A stretch of 64,000 nucleotides of DNA from Emydura subglobosa. Its lineage: Eukaryota > Chordata > Testudines > Chelidae. The stretch is from contig ML680053.1 of assembly GCA_007922225.1 (NCBI GenBank), positions 19,578,694-19,642,693 of the forward strand, written 5' to 3'. The translations under genes were made by a program, and so were the position numbers. The number at the start of each line of letters is the position of its first letter. The first letter of the stretch is position 1. The notes beneath the pieces are model-generated. The model was not told where the DNA came from. It saw nothing but the letters and a program-made list of their open reading frames with translations, and did not search any database. Positions 1-12,790 of the stretch are shown here, one piece after another.

Positions 1-61
1 GGCTCAACCCCCATCATGTGTGCCAAGAGCTCCCATTTGCCAGGCCACAACTGTCGTTGGT

Positions 62-820
62 GCTGGTGATGGACGCTTCAGTCTTGGGGTGGGGAGCACA
101 CCTCGATGAACTGAGGACCCAAGGCCTTTGGTCCCCAAAGGAGCTGTTGCTCCACATAAATGTCAGAGAGCAGTGAGTGTTCAGATTGGCCTGCCAGGTG
201 TTACAGTCTCACCTGGCAGGCAAGGAGGTGTCAGTACTGACAGACAACACCACAGCAATGTTGTATATGAATAGACAGTGGGGAGCATGTTCCTCTCCCC
301 TGTGTCGGGAAGCCATCAAAGTCTGGGACTTTTGTATTGCCTGCTTCATACACTTCCTATCTGCCTGGCGCCCAGAATGAGCTGGCAAGCCATCTCAGCC
401 GCAACTTCAACACCCACGAGTGGTGTCTCCACGTGGATATCTTGAGGACTATTTTCCAGAGGTGGGTGTTTCCCCAAGTGGACTTATTCATGATGCAGTC
501 CAACAGGAAGTGCCACCAGTTTTGCTCCTACCTCAGGCACAGCCCGGATTCCATGGCAGATGCGTTCCTCCTTCCCTGGGTTCACCACCTGCTTTACATG
601 TTCCCACTTGTCCACAAGGTCCTCCAGGAGATCAGGAGGGACAGGGCTATATACTTATAGCCCCAGCGTGGCCGAGGCAACACTGGTGCACAACGCTGCT
701 GCAGCTATCTGTAGACACCCCGATCACCCTGCTGCTGGTTCCGGATCTGATCATGCAGAACCATGGTTGGCTGCGTCACCCCAGCCTAGAGTCACTTCAA
801 CTCACAGCATGGAAGCTGCG
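62..820 (+). pseudogene. DIRS RNase H and adjoining linker, broken
   Basis: RNase H degrades the RNA strand of the RNA/DNA hybrid during reverse transcription. A frame from about 67 reads MDASVLGWGAHLD, where the first aspartate fits the catalytic position, and then has an in-frame TGA at 174-176. After the stop the same frame continues at 177-380 with HLAGKEVSVLTDNTTAMLY, whose aspartate fits another catalytic position. The frame then changes: 337-660 carries the downstream part (GAQNELASHLSRNF, then RWVFPQVDLF), and 420-827 carries ILIAPAWPRQHW. At least one stop and two frameshifts are therefore present. The identification rests on recognising these DIRS motifs, not on a search. Confidence 0.8.
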
Positions 821-1223
821 TGGTTGAACCCGAGGGAGGCAAAGTGCTTGGAGCAAGTGCAGGAGGTTCTCCTTGGTAGTAGGAAGCCATCCAGAAGAGC
901 GGCATACTTAGCTAAATGGAAGAGGTTCTCAGTGTAGTCAGTACAAAAGGGCATTCCTCCCTCCAATGCAGGCTTCTCTGCTTCTTGTACTGGACTACCT
1001 ACTGCACCTAAAGCAGTTAGGTCGGGTGGTCGCATTTGTGAAGGTGCACTTGGTGGCAATCTCTGCTTTCCACCCAGGAGAAGGAGGTTGTTTGATATTT
1101 GCGAACCCGTTTCCCCAAAGGCTTAGAAAGACTTGACCCTCCAGTATGTCATCCAATCCTGGCATGGGACCTTAACCTGCTTCTCAATAAGTTGATGGGC
1201 CCCCCTTTCAAGCCCTTAGCTTC

Positions 1224-1844
1224 GTGTTGTACCTCTTGTGGAAGGTAGCCTTCCTTGTTGCTATCACCTCGGCAAGAAGGGTGTCTGAATTCAAGGCATT
1301 GACCTCAGAGCCCCCGTATATAGTATTTCATAAGGACAAGGTGCAGCTGTGCCTGCATCCAGCTTTCCTGCCTGAGATGGTCTCTCAATTTCACATTAAT
1401 CAAGAGATTTTCTTGCCAGTGTTCTTTCCAAAGCTGCAAGCCAGCAGCAGGGAACATAGTCTCCACTCCCTGGATGTCAGACGGGTGTTGGCTTTTTATA
1501 TAGAGCGGACTAAACCCTTTCGTAAATCGAATCAGCTTTTCATCGCTGTAGCAGATAGTATGAAAGGCCTACCATTAACCTCTCAGAGGATTTCATCCTT
1601 GATTACCTCTTGTATAAGGGTGTGTTACGAGCTAGCCAAGGTGCCAGCCCCGGTTCTCACGGCACATTCCATGAGGGCGCAGGCCTCGTCGGCAGCATTC
1701 CTGGCTCACGTTCCTACACAGGAAATCTGTAGGGCTGCAACCTGGTCTTCTATGCACACATTTACTTCTCATTATGCCATTACCCAGCATGCCAGGAACA
1801 ATGCAGCATTTGATAGAGCAGTGCTCCAGTCGGCAATCTTGTGA
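1224..1844 (+). pseudogene. DIRS tyrosine recombinase, open C-terminal 206 codons
   Basis: This is the catalytic part of a tyrosine recombinase that would integrate a circular DIRS DNA intermediate. The segment SARRVSEFKALTSEPPY, near residue 17, holds the expected first catalytic arginine. AHSMRAQASSAAF, near residue 148, gives the H-x-x-R pair. TWSSMHTFTSHYAI, near residue 174, supplies W/H and the likely nucleophilic tyrosine. Related copies that I remember have HSTRAQ, so the methionine here looks like a substitution. The N-terminal part upstream (about 820-1223, with AKCLEQVQEVL) is in other frames and has stops. The methionine at 1224 is therefore only the first ATG of an open stretch and not a real start. 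The stop is at 1842-1844, directly before the terminal non-coding repeats. Confidence 0.82.
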
Positions 1845-2240
1845 GCTCCGACCCCTCCTCAGTTGGTCTGCTTGGAAATCACGTGCTTGGAATCAACATG
1901 AACAAGCATTCAAAGAAAAAACCCGGTTATTTACTTTCCGTAACTCTTGTTCTTCGAGATGTGTTGCTCATGCCCATTGTAAGACCCACCCACCTACCCC
2001 TCTTGTCAGAGCCGTTTGGCAAGAAGGAACTGGAGAAGCGGTGGGTTGGCAGACCCCTACATACAGCGCCATGGAGGCGTCATTCCAGGGGCGCCTGCGC
2101 CAACTTGACGGGTACCACTGGGGGAAAACCTTCTGACGATTTTGCATGTGGTGCGCGCACACCTGCTTGGAATCAACATGAGCACTTACAGAGTGTAAGT
2201 AACCATTTATTCTGTTCCCTCTTGGAGCAACGATAGTGAG
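1845..2240 (+). repeat. DIRS 3' terminal/internal repeat region
   Basis: This is non-coding sequence after the recombinase stop. An 18-bp direct repeat, TGCTTGGAATCAACATGA, occurs at 1884-1901 and 2164-2181. The stretch 1925-1964 (GGTTATTTAC...GTAACT...GTTCTTCGAGATGTG) resembles 45553-45595 in the second DIRS copy of this window, so it is a shared family element. In DIRS elements such sequences help circularise the cDNA. The matching left terminal repeat is outside the window. The open frames in this stretch are accidental. Confidence 0.65.
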
Positions 2241-5194
2241 GAGAAGAGACCAAATAACCTTCTTCATGCAAAATATTATTTAGTTATAGCAAAAGCACTT
2301 CACAGAAAACAACTTAAATAAGAACAGAACGTAAACATATCCAGCTTTTCCCTAAAGGTAATTCTCTGGATTTGGAAAAGCCCAACTTCTTTACTCTCTC
2401 TCTCCCCCGTCCCATATATCTTTTGATACGTGATTTCTCCCCTCCCCCCCACACCTTCTCCTGCCTGTGAAAGTCTTTATAACTGTTGAGTATTTTTTTT
2501 ATTCATCTGGTTTCTAACTTTGGCAACCATGTCTTGCATCCTTGGTGCTAACAACTTGGTCCCTTGTCTTTCAAGTGTGTTCTGGGTGTCCTTATCTAGA
2601 TCGGTTTCTTCTTCCCACAGATCCTTATTAAATTAAATCAATACCATCATACAGGAAATTCTAATAACCCACCATAGTTATGCAGTAACTTTACCTCGCT
2701 GACCAGGTCATATACAGTGTTCATACAATTATTCCACCTCACTTTCTTTTTGAGGTTATTGCATAGTAATTCCATGGCCATCACAGTGCTCTAAAAGCAG
2801 ATTTGTTTTGTTTTTGTTTGTTTTTCACTGTTCTCTCTTTCCTTTCCATCACTCTGCTGGTTTTTTTACATTTTGGATTCTGATCTTCTGAGGCAGTTGC
2901 TCAAATAAGAATTAGTGTTGAGGGTGAGACTAAATTGGGGTTTACAGTGGACAGTACTGCCTGTCTGGTACATGTAGCCATAGTTGCTCTATCCTGAGGG
3001 TAAAGAGTAATTTCAATGGGAGTTATTCCTGTCCTGTGGGAGGTAGAACAGGTGTTCTTGGGAGGAGTACAAGGTGAGGGAAGTTCCATGCACTCTCTTC
3101 CTCCCTTGCACATCCTCAAAACAGCTGGTCACAGTTTGGTCCTGAACTTATGCACTGGGTTACTAATATCCAAGTCAAACAATGAGTACAATGTTCTCTC
3201 TGTCCAGGGGAATTTACATACACAGAGTTTTAATGGTAATGGTTAACCCTTTCTATAGCACTTTATCTTCTAGGATCTTAGTCCTTTACAAGTATTAGGT
3301 AAGCCTCACAACATCCCTCAGTGCAAGTTTGCTATTTTGCAGGAGGACTTTAATGATTTATCCTGTATTAATGTGGTGGAAGAGCCGGTAACAGAACCCA
3401 GAAATTCTGTCTTTTGTCCTTTATTCTTACATAAACGATCTGCATAGATCCTTCCAATAGCTACAGAACAGTTGACTCCTAAGACTGTGTCAGAGTTTAA
3501 AATATGACACAGAAGTTCATGTAATAGGTGCAGATTTTTTAGAAGAAACTAAAATAGTTTTTTTAACTGCATAAACTGCACAAGATACTGTCAGATGTAC
3601 AAAGCAGGACTACATCTAAGTTGTTAAAATAATACATTGCTACTGTTAAATGATTTTCATACAACTTGGAATAAGTAAGCTTGTAGTACATTCACAAGTG
3701 TATATTTAATTCTGTTCTTAATAGAAAACATATATTATGCAGTGCATTATGGAGACAGTATGGTAGCTCAATATGTCGGGGGACTACTACTAGATGAGCC
3801 GCTGTTTTTAATAACTGTAATTCGGTTTCTGATATGCTTTTTTTTTTTTTAAGAGCAACAAGTGCCGGAGTGCTATGAGGGAGAGAGAGTCATTTATAGA
3901 AGAGAAAATAGGTTTTATAAGGGTAAAATGATGAGACTTTGTGACTGGGAAAATTTTCTCAAGGTTGCTTCTGTTCACTGAAGGAAAGTGCAAGCTGTGA
4001 TGTTTTACACTGCATATAAATAATGAATAGCTATTAGTCCAAAACAAACAAGAACATATGAAAAGTTAGATTCCGAGATTCTGATTTTTGTTTTGGGGTT
4101 TGTTTGTTTTTTAAATCTTCTACCAAATTAAATCTTCCAGGAGACTCAACACTTGGTAATAGGAAAAATAGCTTATCCAAATAGAGGATTTAACAGTTCC
4201 AAAGCTTTTCTTATTTACAAAGATAATTCGTGTGGACAACTTCTGTATCTACGGCTGTGTATCAGATAACCATATGGCATTCCGTATTAAGAGAAGAAAA
4301 TGTATTTATGTCTGTCTTTTCTAAAAAGGCCTTTATTCTTTTTGGGCTGATGCACGCCATCACTGCAAGCAAAAATGAATAAATAATGGGAGGCTGAGTG
4401 TGGGTTTTGTATTTGATGAATTGGAGGCCTATCTGAAAGAACCAGACACTGAACAAGGTTTGGGGCAGCATCCTAGTAGGAATTCCAGCAGGTGGGACAA
4501 AGGAGGTATTGCCATTAGTGGGCATCCACACTCATTTTTTATTACCAGTCCCTCGCTTGTAGGTGTCTTGGAATTTAAGCCCTGGATTTCAGTGCATATA
4601 TTGTAATCCTCTTCATCATTGAGGCACTGATATGTAAGTGAAAATCAGAGGAAAACACCAACACTAGTGCTTGGGTCCTCCCTTGACCTTTTAAAAAAAA
4701 ATTAATTTAATTTAATTTTATTCCTCTTTTGCCTCCTCCCCTTCCACTGTTGTTTTGATGCATTTACTCCCAATATGGGCAGCATCTTCCCCATTTCCAG
4801 ATTGCTAACTCTCAAAAACCCCCTCTTCATTCAAGTCTGTCTTAAAATACACACTTTCTTCTGTGTTGCTTGAAGGGGGTTAGTTAAAAACCCACAAAGC
4901 CATCCCCATCTTTTGAGTTTCCCAGTTTGTCCATTTTCTGTGCCTCTATCATCTAGATTTGAATCTCTTCAGGGAAAGGCCTTAATGCTTTCAGTTCAAG
5001 ACACTGGAGAAGAAATTCTAATCAGATTTGTATCCTCTAGTGGTGCATTGGAAATAGTACTTAACTTGGCTTTTGGTAAAACTCTCTTCCTCCCTTTCAA
5101 TACTGAGACTTTTGTCTAGATATTGCAGACATCAGATTCAGGTTGTCTATTCATTTTTCTCTTCTATCAGTTTTCTCCCAAACTGATGGCACAA
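2241..5194. other. Intronic/flanking sequence, no gene seen
   Basis: AT-rich sequence with T and A runs. I recognise no exon, RNA gene or clear element. Short open frames here have no recognisable motif. It is most likely the intron upstream of the ARHGAP42 exon at 6211. Confidence 0.6.
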
Positions 5195-5195
5195 A

Positions 5196-5320
5196 TAAGG
5201 TGACCAGATGTTCCGATTTTAAAGGGACAGTCCTGATGTTGGGGGCTTCGTCTTATATTGGTGCCTAATGCCCCCCACTCCCTGTCCCGATTTTTCCACC
5301 CTTGCTATCAGGTCACTCTA
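5196..5320. mobile_element. Short MITE with ~14-bp terminal inverted repeats
   Basis: The block begins TAAGGTGACCAGAT and ends ATCAGGTCACTCTA, which pair as imperfect inverted repeats. The internal CCGATTTT...GTCCCGATTTTT also has inverted character. TA at both outer ends is compatible with a TA target duplication of the Tc1/mariner type. I recognise this ~125-bp unit as a common turtle repeat, but I cannot assign the family with certainty. Confidence 0.65.
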
Positions 5321-6210
5321 GCTGCAAATACATCATGAGGACTGAGGAGGGTAGCCTTCATGCAGTGTTTTTCCTAAACTGATAGGACTCAACAGAATTC
5401 TAACTTAATACATTTGTTCTCACTTTTCTTCTAATATTTACCTTTATGTATTTTGTAAAAGAGAAGGATAGAGTATTTTGCTCACACTGGTATTCCGTAT
5501 TTGAGTGCTGTGTATTTGGAACATTCTTACTGTTGAGATCAAATTTCTATGCTATGAAGTTTAATTTAGACTTTTTAAAAAATGCAGTTCTGTGTTGCCA
5601 CTGTAAATGCCACTCAACTAGAGTAGTCCATACTTAATGAGCAAGTAATTGAAAATACGTGCTTGTCAGTATCTTTTTTTTTTTTTTAAAAAGGCTCTCC
5701 AGATGATTATATAGTACTGTGCATACATTAGATATTTTTTTAAAAAGCTGTTAAGCCTCTATGGAAAACTTTAACTGTGGGAGAAGTATATTAAAATAAA
5801 ACTCATGGTAACCTATGGGCCCAATCCTGAAACCCTTGTGTATGTTTTAAAAAACAAAAAAAACCCAACCTTGTTCATAAGTAGTCCCCCTGCATGTACT
5901 AGGACTACTTATTACCACTGAAGCTTCAGTTTCTCTTGCTTCAAGAAAACGAGAACTGAGGACTGTTCATCAATAATAGCACTATTCTCTTCATTATGGC
6001 TGGATTTAGGAAATTAGTATGCTTCTATGTTTTTTTGAGGCATAGCAAGCAGTTTGATTTGGATGGTATTCTCTTATTTTATGTGAGGTTTTTTTTCTAG
6101 AAAGGAAATCTTGTAAATGAAGTATAATCTCACCATATGAAACTTTGCATATACTGTGATATAGTTCATTAGAATAATTTTAAGACTTGTTTTCTTTTTC
6201 TTTCTCGCAG

Positions 6211-6306
6211 ATCTATCCATGGCAGTGCAGAAATTTTCCCAGTCACTACAAGATTTTCAGTTTGAGTGTATTGGAGATGCTGAAACAGATGATGAAATTA
6301 ACATTG
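6211..6306 (+). CDS. ARHGAP42: ARHGAP42 exon (BAR domain part 1)
   Basis: The exon follows a pyrimidine tract and CGCAG acceptor at 6206-6210 and is followed by the donor GTAAGTG at 6307. It is 96 bp: two bases completing a codon, 31 full codons, and one base of the next. The product starts [18 protein letters not shown] and continues [13 protein letters not shown]. This matches ARHGAP42 better than its paralogues ARHGAP26, ARHGAP10 or OPHN1, and corresponds to about residues 52-84 of the human protein as I remember it. ARHGAP42 is a GRAF-family Rho GAP (BAR, PH, RhoGAP, SH3); the BAR domain binds and bends membranes. The last base G joins CC of the exon at 41865 to make the next alanine codon. 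No stop or frameshift is present. Confidence 0.93.
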
Positions 6307-7544
6307 GTAAGTGAGTTCTGTACTTCAATCGCAATAATAGTCTCATTTTTATGAAATGTGAAAAATTTTATTGTAATAATAAAGTTTAAGCAACAAACTC
6401 TTTCAGAGTTCATGTGGTTAGAATATGTCTGTGCTACAGATTTTACAGTGGCACAGGGTTTTCCATTGATATAGCTCATCCATCCCTGAAAGCAGCAGTA
6501 ACTACGCTGATACTGACCTAGCCACATCTGCACTGGGGGTTAGGTCAGCTTAAGCATGGTGCTCAGGAGTTTGAATTTTTCACACCCCTGAATGACATAG
6601 TTACATTGATCTAAATTTTATGTGTAGACCAGGTCTGAGCTGAGCACGTAAGAAAAAACCCCTGGAAAGCTGTGGTAACACTTCATTTATCTTTATACAT
6701 CAAAATGTGACGAGAGCATGAAAAATATAGCCCAGCCTTCTATCCTTGAGAATGCCATTGAGTCAAGTATGATTTGTTTCAAACCCTGCTAATTCCTCTA
6801 AATAAAAAACAATTTTCACTGGGCCATTGAAAGGCATCCCTATTCCCTTGGAACAAGCTTCATAACCATTGTCCATGTGCTTGCTGCAATCATTTTGGCA
6901 CTAGCTCTGTTCAAATGAAGGGCAAAACTGTTTTTGTTTTGTTTTGTTTGTTCGTTTTTAAATTAGAAAGATGTGCAGTGAGCTTTTTGTTTTCCTTGAA
7001 TGCAAGGACCAAAAAAAAAAAGAGAAATATAAATGCTGAACTGATTTCAAACTAGACTAAAATAAATTTAAAAAATGTGCTTCAGGCAGGCACTAGGCTT
7101 GGAAAATTTCAGCTCAAAAGGGGTGATTCAGAAAGTTTTATAAGCTACTTCCTAATAGGGTTTAGGATGGACACACTTTAAATAATGGCAAGGGATCAAT
7201 AATTTTCTAACTATGGAAAATAGGGAGTCTTCTTCCAAGATCAGAGACCATGACTTAGCTTTCTCTTTTTCAAGATGTAATTCCTTGGTCAAATCAAAAT
7301 AAATACCTTTATACAAGCACTAAAATACGCTTCATCAAAGTGGTAGCCCTGCTTAGAAATGAGAGCTCATATGCTAAAGAAGTTGTCAAAAAAAATAACC
7401 TAGTTGAGATAATAGTGATTCAAGCAGCAGCATAACAGTGTAAATACTAATTTGTTCAGTTGGGTTCAGGTTGCATTAATGGAAAATGAACTAGTTTGTG
7501 TGTCGGTAAAACAGTATATAGCAAAGAACCAGCTGGTACCTGAA

Positions 7545-7935
7545 CTTTCAAAATGCCTTTGACAAAGTCCCTCACAATAGGCTATTAAGTACTCAGAATG
7601 CTGGCAAAGAGCTGTCATAAGCTGGAAACTGGCTCAGAGACAGAAAATAAAGAAAATGGGGACAATGATCAATTTATAGTATGGGAAAAGGTCAGCGGTT
7701 GATGCCCCAGTGTTCTTTTTGTATTAAGACTGGTATTTAGTAAATGTATGAGTGATTTGGTGAAGGAGTGAAAAATTAGGTAGAAGACTTGCAGAAGACA
7801 TGAAAAAAGGAAATGTTTTTTGCATAGCACATAATTGATCAGTGGAGCTCATTACTGCAAGGTATTTGTTGAGGATAGAGGCTCAGTAGGATTCAAAAAA
7901 GGATTAGATGTTTATATGGGCAGTTATAATATAAA
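7545..7935 (+). mobile_element. CR1-like LINE fragment
   Basis: The translation near 7550 reads FQNAFDKVPHNRLLS, matching the CR1 reverse-transcriptase motif that normally reads DFQKAFDKVPH. Near 7875-7920 it reads AQ/SVGFKKGLDVYMG-like sequence, typical of the CR1 C-terminus. The intervening RT is mostly deleted or scrambled. It is a short, decayed, non-coding remnant. Confidence 0.65.
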
Positions 7936-8519
7936 ATTCTGTGTAAAGTATATTTAAAACAAAATCCTGATTCAGATAAAAGATCTCCACCAAGGCTTAG
8001 AAAGAAACTTTCCCCATGGGACGTGATTGGCCTTGAAGTTTTCTTTTGTATTCTCTGAAGCATCTGGTAGTGGTGAGGTGGGAGAAGAAGAACACTGGGC
8101 TTACTTACATCTGGCAATCCGTATTTTCCTCTCTAGTTCAGTAAGAAAGTGTTTTACTTATGTCTCAGAGTGGGCATAACTTCTGGTGGACTGACTTCCC
8201 TGTACAGATCACACCAAATTACCAGTCTATTTCAGTAAGCTCTGAGAATTTCATCAGCAAAAGCTTTATTCTGCTCCCATTCAAGTCAATGGAAAAAACC
8301 CAGTTAACTTTAACTTTGCATAATCAAGGCCCAATGTACCATCTTTCCATGTCCGACTCATTATATAGCCTTTATCGTCAGAATCTTTGATAGGTTCAGC
8401 TCTTCATAGTGCTCTAGTTTTCTGCAGTGCAGGACTGGGAAAGGACCCAAAGTGAATGTGTGAAATGTTCAGGTACCTGATCTTAGAGGCAGTATTCTGA
8501 GCCGTGGCAGGTTTTGCAG

Positions 8520-8985
8520 TCAGGGCAGTGACCACCCACATCATCATCCTCTGCTCCACCACCTACTCTCAGCCTGGTGCGGAAAGGAGGCCGGAAGGCA
8601 AAGAAGGGGTTGGAGAGTGAGCCTGCCCCAAACTCACCTAGCACCAGCGGCTCCTGTCCTGTGGGACTGGGCCCATCTTCCCACTCTGAGCGTTGCGAAC
8701 TGGCACGTGGGGTCGCATTGCCATTCAGGTGTGGCCTAGCTGCTCTCTGTCATGATTGAGGAGCAGCCAGGCCAAATTTGAGTGACAGGCGTTGCGATAT
8801 AGTCTACAGGGTCACAGCACCACATGACCCTTTGTGCCAGTTCGCAACACTTGGAGCAGGGAGCCGTCACGGCTGAGCCCCATCAGAAAAGGTGCCACAT
8901 GTATACCTAAAAGCTGCCGCCGGAGCTTGTCAACCCTTCTCCCCGCCACCCCCATGCCTCCACTGGCTTAGAGCCGAACATTTAG
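8520..8985. repeat. GC-rich foldback repeat
   Basis: A GC-rich island in AT-rich intron. A perfect 15-bp inverted repeat, GTTGCGAACTGGCAC at 8692-8706 and its complement at 8834-8848, encloses about 130 bp. Further weaker pairing lies inside (GAGCAGCCAGGCC against the GGCCTAGCTGCTC stretch). It is probably a non-autonomous DNA element or a fragment of one. The 60-aa open frame in it has no recognisable motif. Confidence 0.5.
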
Positions 8986-10544
8986 AGTCTATTTAGTGGG
9001 CTGCTGTTTGTCAGTGCAATAGATGTGGCACTTCTGATTTTGAAATCTTTCGTAAACGACGTGATCTGCAAAATTTACTGGTAGGTTTAAGCTTGACAAT
9101 TAGCTATGTCAAAAAAGTGATTTTGAGTTTACCACTTGTAGAAAGTAGTTAATATCTTGTTCCATGGTGGATAAAAGACCATCCCTTACAGATTTACAGT
9201 ATCCCAATGGAATGCACTTTCAGAAATTTCAGGATACAGCAACATAAGGTTACATACTTATGACCTAGATATAGGAGTATGAGACATAGGCAGATAAATC
9301 CCAAGGGGTATTAGATATCTTCATATCTAAATTTTATATGCCTTTATACATTCTGATATATTCACAAAGGAGAAAATCAATTTGGTTATTAGGGCCACCA
9401 AACATTTTTCTTTTTGCTGTATTTTACACTCGCCTGCCACGATCAGTGGTTATCCTCATTAATAATTGTGGACTATTTTGTAATATCTTTTTTTGGTTTT
9501 TTTGTCTGTCTTCCCTCCACACACTCTCTTTGGCCATTTCTTTATATTTTTATGGTTGATAAAGTCTAGCTCATGGGTGTGTATGATATGTAGTGTGTAT
9601 ATTTAAACTAAAGTTTGCAATACCTCTCAAAGTTGTGTAACCTGAAATTCAGTCAATGTTTAACTTTAAAACAAACAAACAAACCATCTACTTTGAATTA
9701 TTTTAGCCTCAAGTGATTAAAGAAAGGTCCTGACTGGTCTTTGTCTGGATCTTAAATGTGTTGAGGAAAGGATATTTTATTTGGATGTTAAACAATCATT
9801 TAAAACTATTTAGGAAGAACCGGAGAGTTCAAGACGTTTGACAGCTGATTTATTTCACTTTGCTCTTCAAAGAAGGGATTTCTACCTTCCAAAGCAGGCA
9901 TTTCCTGGTGGATTGTCATATGTATCAAAGAAGCTTATAGGAGCAAAAGGTAAACTGGCAGGAATTAAATCCCAATCTAATAGAGCTTGGGGGTGATATT
10001 GTGCACCTTTATAGAATAAGCCTCAATTTTTGATCTCCCTAAAGCAGTGACCTAGAATTTGGTCCATATCTTTACATGCCACTGCAAGTTTGATGTTTAC
10101 TCATCATCAAAGACAGCTTTGAACAGATGAGTCCTGCTATCTTTCCTTCCTCCTTCATCTCTTTGGTAAGAATATTGCTTTATCTACAATTGCCAAGCTG
10201 CTATTACTTGAGATTTCAGTTTTGTTTGTTTACTGCTACTGGGAGGATTGACCCTAAAGTTTTTGTACACTTATCAAAATATCAACTGCCCGATAGTTAT
10301 AGACCCCTAGTAGTGACTCATTTTTAAGGTTGTGTGTGGAATTTTCATTCCAGTAGTATAAGTTGTAAATATCAATTAATTTTAAACATTGTTCTGAGAG
10401 ATGTGTACAATGGTCATTGTACAGTGGTCACCTTTAAAAGTTTCTTCCATGTTGAGATGCACAGTATTGTGACTTCTGGCAGGATTGTTCATTTTAAGAA
10501 GTAGTCTCTGAAATCAGTAGAATATTTTTCAAAAAGGAGGAAAT

Positions 10545-10860
10545 AATTTAAGCAGAGCTGGATGAAAAATGAAACATGTTTGTTTCAAGGAATTTTGAAA
10601 AAGATGCATAGTTTTTTTTTGTGTAACTTGCCTTTTTTTAAAAATGTTTTTGAAATGGTTATTGAATAATTTCATTTGCAGAAAACCCTTCATAAACTTC
10701 AAAAAGCTTTTGATGTCACAATATTTTTCAAATATGAAAGTTTGATAAATTAAATTTTTTACAAAAAATCTTTTAAAAATAGTGGAAAAGATTTTGTTGA
10801 GAGGAAAATTTTGTCTTTATTTTAAAAAATTTCAACTTTCAACTATCTTTACTTTTCAGT
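10545..10860. repeat. AT-rich interspersed repeat (possible)
   Basis: It begins GCAGAGCTGGATGAAAAAT and ends around ATTTCAACTTTCAAC, giving weakly complementary ends. It resembles the repeat whose right end (CCAACCAGCTCT) is seen at about 43355-43366. Family unknown and boundaries approximate. Confidence 0.35.
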
Positions 10861-12552
10861 CTGACCACTATGTATGTTTTTTAAAAAATTGGAATTGAGT
10901 AAATTTTTTGTTCAAATAACCTTAACTCCTGCTCTGTATCCTCTCCTACCAAGTAATAGGAAATATACTTAAGTAATATTACAAATTCAGGTTTTTCAAA
11001 ATCTAACAAATGAAAATGCAGTACATTTTATAAACCATCCTGATTTCCTATATCTCTTTTACGATAAATAATGTGGAGAATGGCCTGTTGTGAGATTTAA
11101 TACATAGAGTAGGTTCTGTAAAGATATATTAAGAGGACTAAATGTGTAGGGGCTCCGTATCTGTAAACTTGGGGTCTCTGATTTGGAGTGAGAATGTAAA
11201 ATTTGAAGTAGTAATAGTGGAGTTTTCAAATTATTGTGGCAAGATGTGGTGTTGTAGGCATGCTATAGTCCATGTATAGAGAATAAGAACAATATTGCAG
11301 ATTGGGAAAGGTACAGTTGAGATTTTTAAATATGGAGGCAAGATGGTGGCAGTGTCACTAGCCCTTGATGAGTGGATTAACTGGTTGATATCCTGTAGCC
11401 CATCAGTGAGTGGGAGGTCATCAAGGTTTTGTGGTCCATTTTAGAAATATATACGATGTAGGATGAGTGATTGTAAGAATATCAGATCTAGCAGGGGATA
11501 TAGGAACAGAATTAAGGTTGGTTGTGGGACTTTATTGGTCTGTTACCTAACTTCCAATGGTTAATCTATAGCTAAATCCTTTTAGTGTTTTTAGTTAGAA
11601 TGTTGTACTGTAAATATATTTTACCTTCTTTTTTTGTAGTCTCGGAATATTTGTTGTGTGACTTTGAGCTGTCTAGTTGCCTGATATTTAGGCATTTTAA
11701 CTACACTTTTTCTACATGTCTAGTGCAGTTAAAGCAGAGCTACTATTTGTGGGAATAAAACAACAGGTTCAGTCCCCCACTAGACATAGCACTTTGGCTT
11801 TACTTCAGCCACTTAGCACTCTTTCTGGAGAAGAGATATTAGGATCCTCCTACTCTGACTCCAGACTGAAGGCTTGTTACTTTTCCCAGAATACCAGCTG
11901 TTAACTAGGCCCTCCTGATTATTTTTTTTAATAACTATTGTACATCTTTTTTCAGTAAAAGACCTTGATGTCCTGGAGTGATAATGTGTTGTAAAATGTA
12001 GTTGTACTTTCCTCTGTTGTCTTTGTTAAAACCCAGTCACTTCTGATGGCCAAGAGAATGTGCATTCCTATGCTGCCTTGTCTAACATATTTAGTGATTT
12101 CAAACCATTACTTTTGCAGCTCCTAAATTCTCACATGGCTATTTATACTTTATTGAGGTTCTTCCTATATATAAAATTAAATCTGACATGTTGCAACACT
12201 CTTTCCTGCAATCATTTTCTTTTGAAGATTACTTTTTAGTATGAGAACACAATAATCAAAACGAGTTGGCATAGGATAAATATTAACTATCTAGACTATA
12301 AAAAGGCTTCTGAAGGATTCTTAGAGGCAGTTTGGACTAAAGAGGAGTGAAGAGGTTCTGAGTAATCCAGAGCTGATTTTTGTTGTGTTGCACTGAGAGC
12401 AAATCATTACACAAGTTTTATAGGTGCAGCTGGAAGCACTGCCAATTAATTATTATTATTACAATTAAGTACAATTATTAAAAATAATTACTATTATTAT
12501 TATTGCCCATTATAAAACTCTGGTTTTAGTGGCTTATATCTGTGTCAAACTT

Positions 12553-12790
12553 CATAGACTCATAGACTCTAAGGTCAGAAGGGACCAATATGATCATCTT
12601 GTCTGACCTCCTGCTCAATGCAGGTCACAGAACCTAACCGACCCACTCCTATAATAAATCTCTAACCTGTGACTGAGTTATTAAAGTCCTCGAATCATGG
12701 TTTCAAGACTTTACTGTACAGACAATCCACCAGCAAGTGAGCCTTGCCCTGTGCTACAGAGGAAGGCAAAAAAAACCCAGAGCCTTCAAC
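12553..12790 (-). mobile_element. CR1 LINE 3' untranslated tail
   Basis: The + strand reads CATAGACTCTAAGGTCAGAA, then GGACCAATATGATCATCTTG, then CAGAGGAAGGCAAAAAA. This is the reverse complement of a turtle CR1 3' end. The same family recurs at 21568-22000. No coding sequence is included; the copy is 5'-truncated. Confidence 0.8.

Larger units (their letters stand above)
1..2240 (+). mobile_element. DIRS-like tyrosine-recombinase retrotransposon, 3' part
   Basis: The window opens inside a DIRS-type retrotransposon. In order there are an RNase H-like segment, a segment typical of the linker after it, a tyrosine recombinase, then non-coding terminal repeat sequence. RNase H next to a tyrosine recombinase, with no LTRs and no DDE integrase, is diagnostic of DIRS elements, which insert as circles by recombination. 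The RT and gag parts lie left of the window. Coding is broken by a stop and frame changes in the first 1.2 kb, so the copy is dead, although the recombinase frame is largely open. The right boundary near 2240 is estimated from where DIRS-like sequence ends. Confidence 0.85.
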
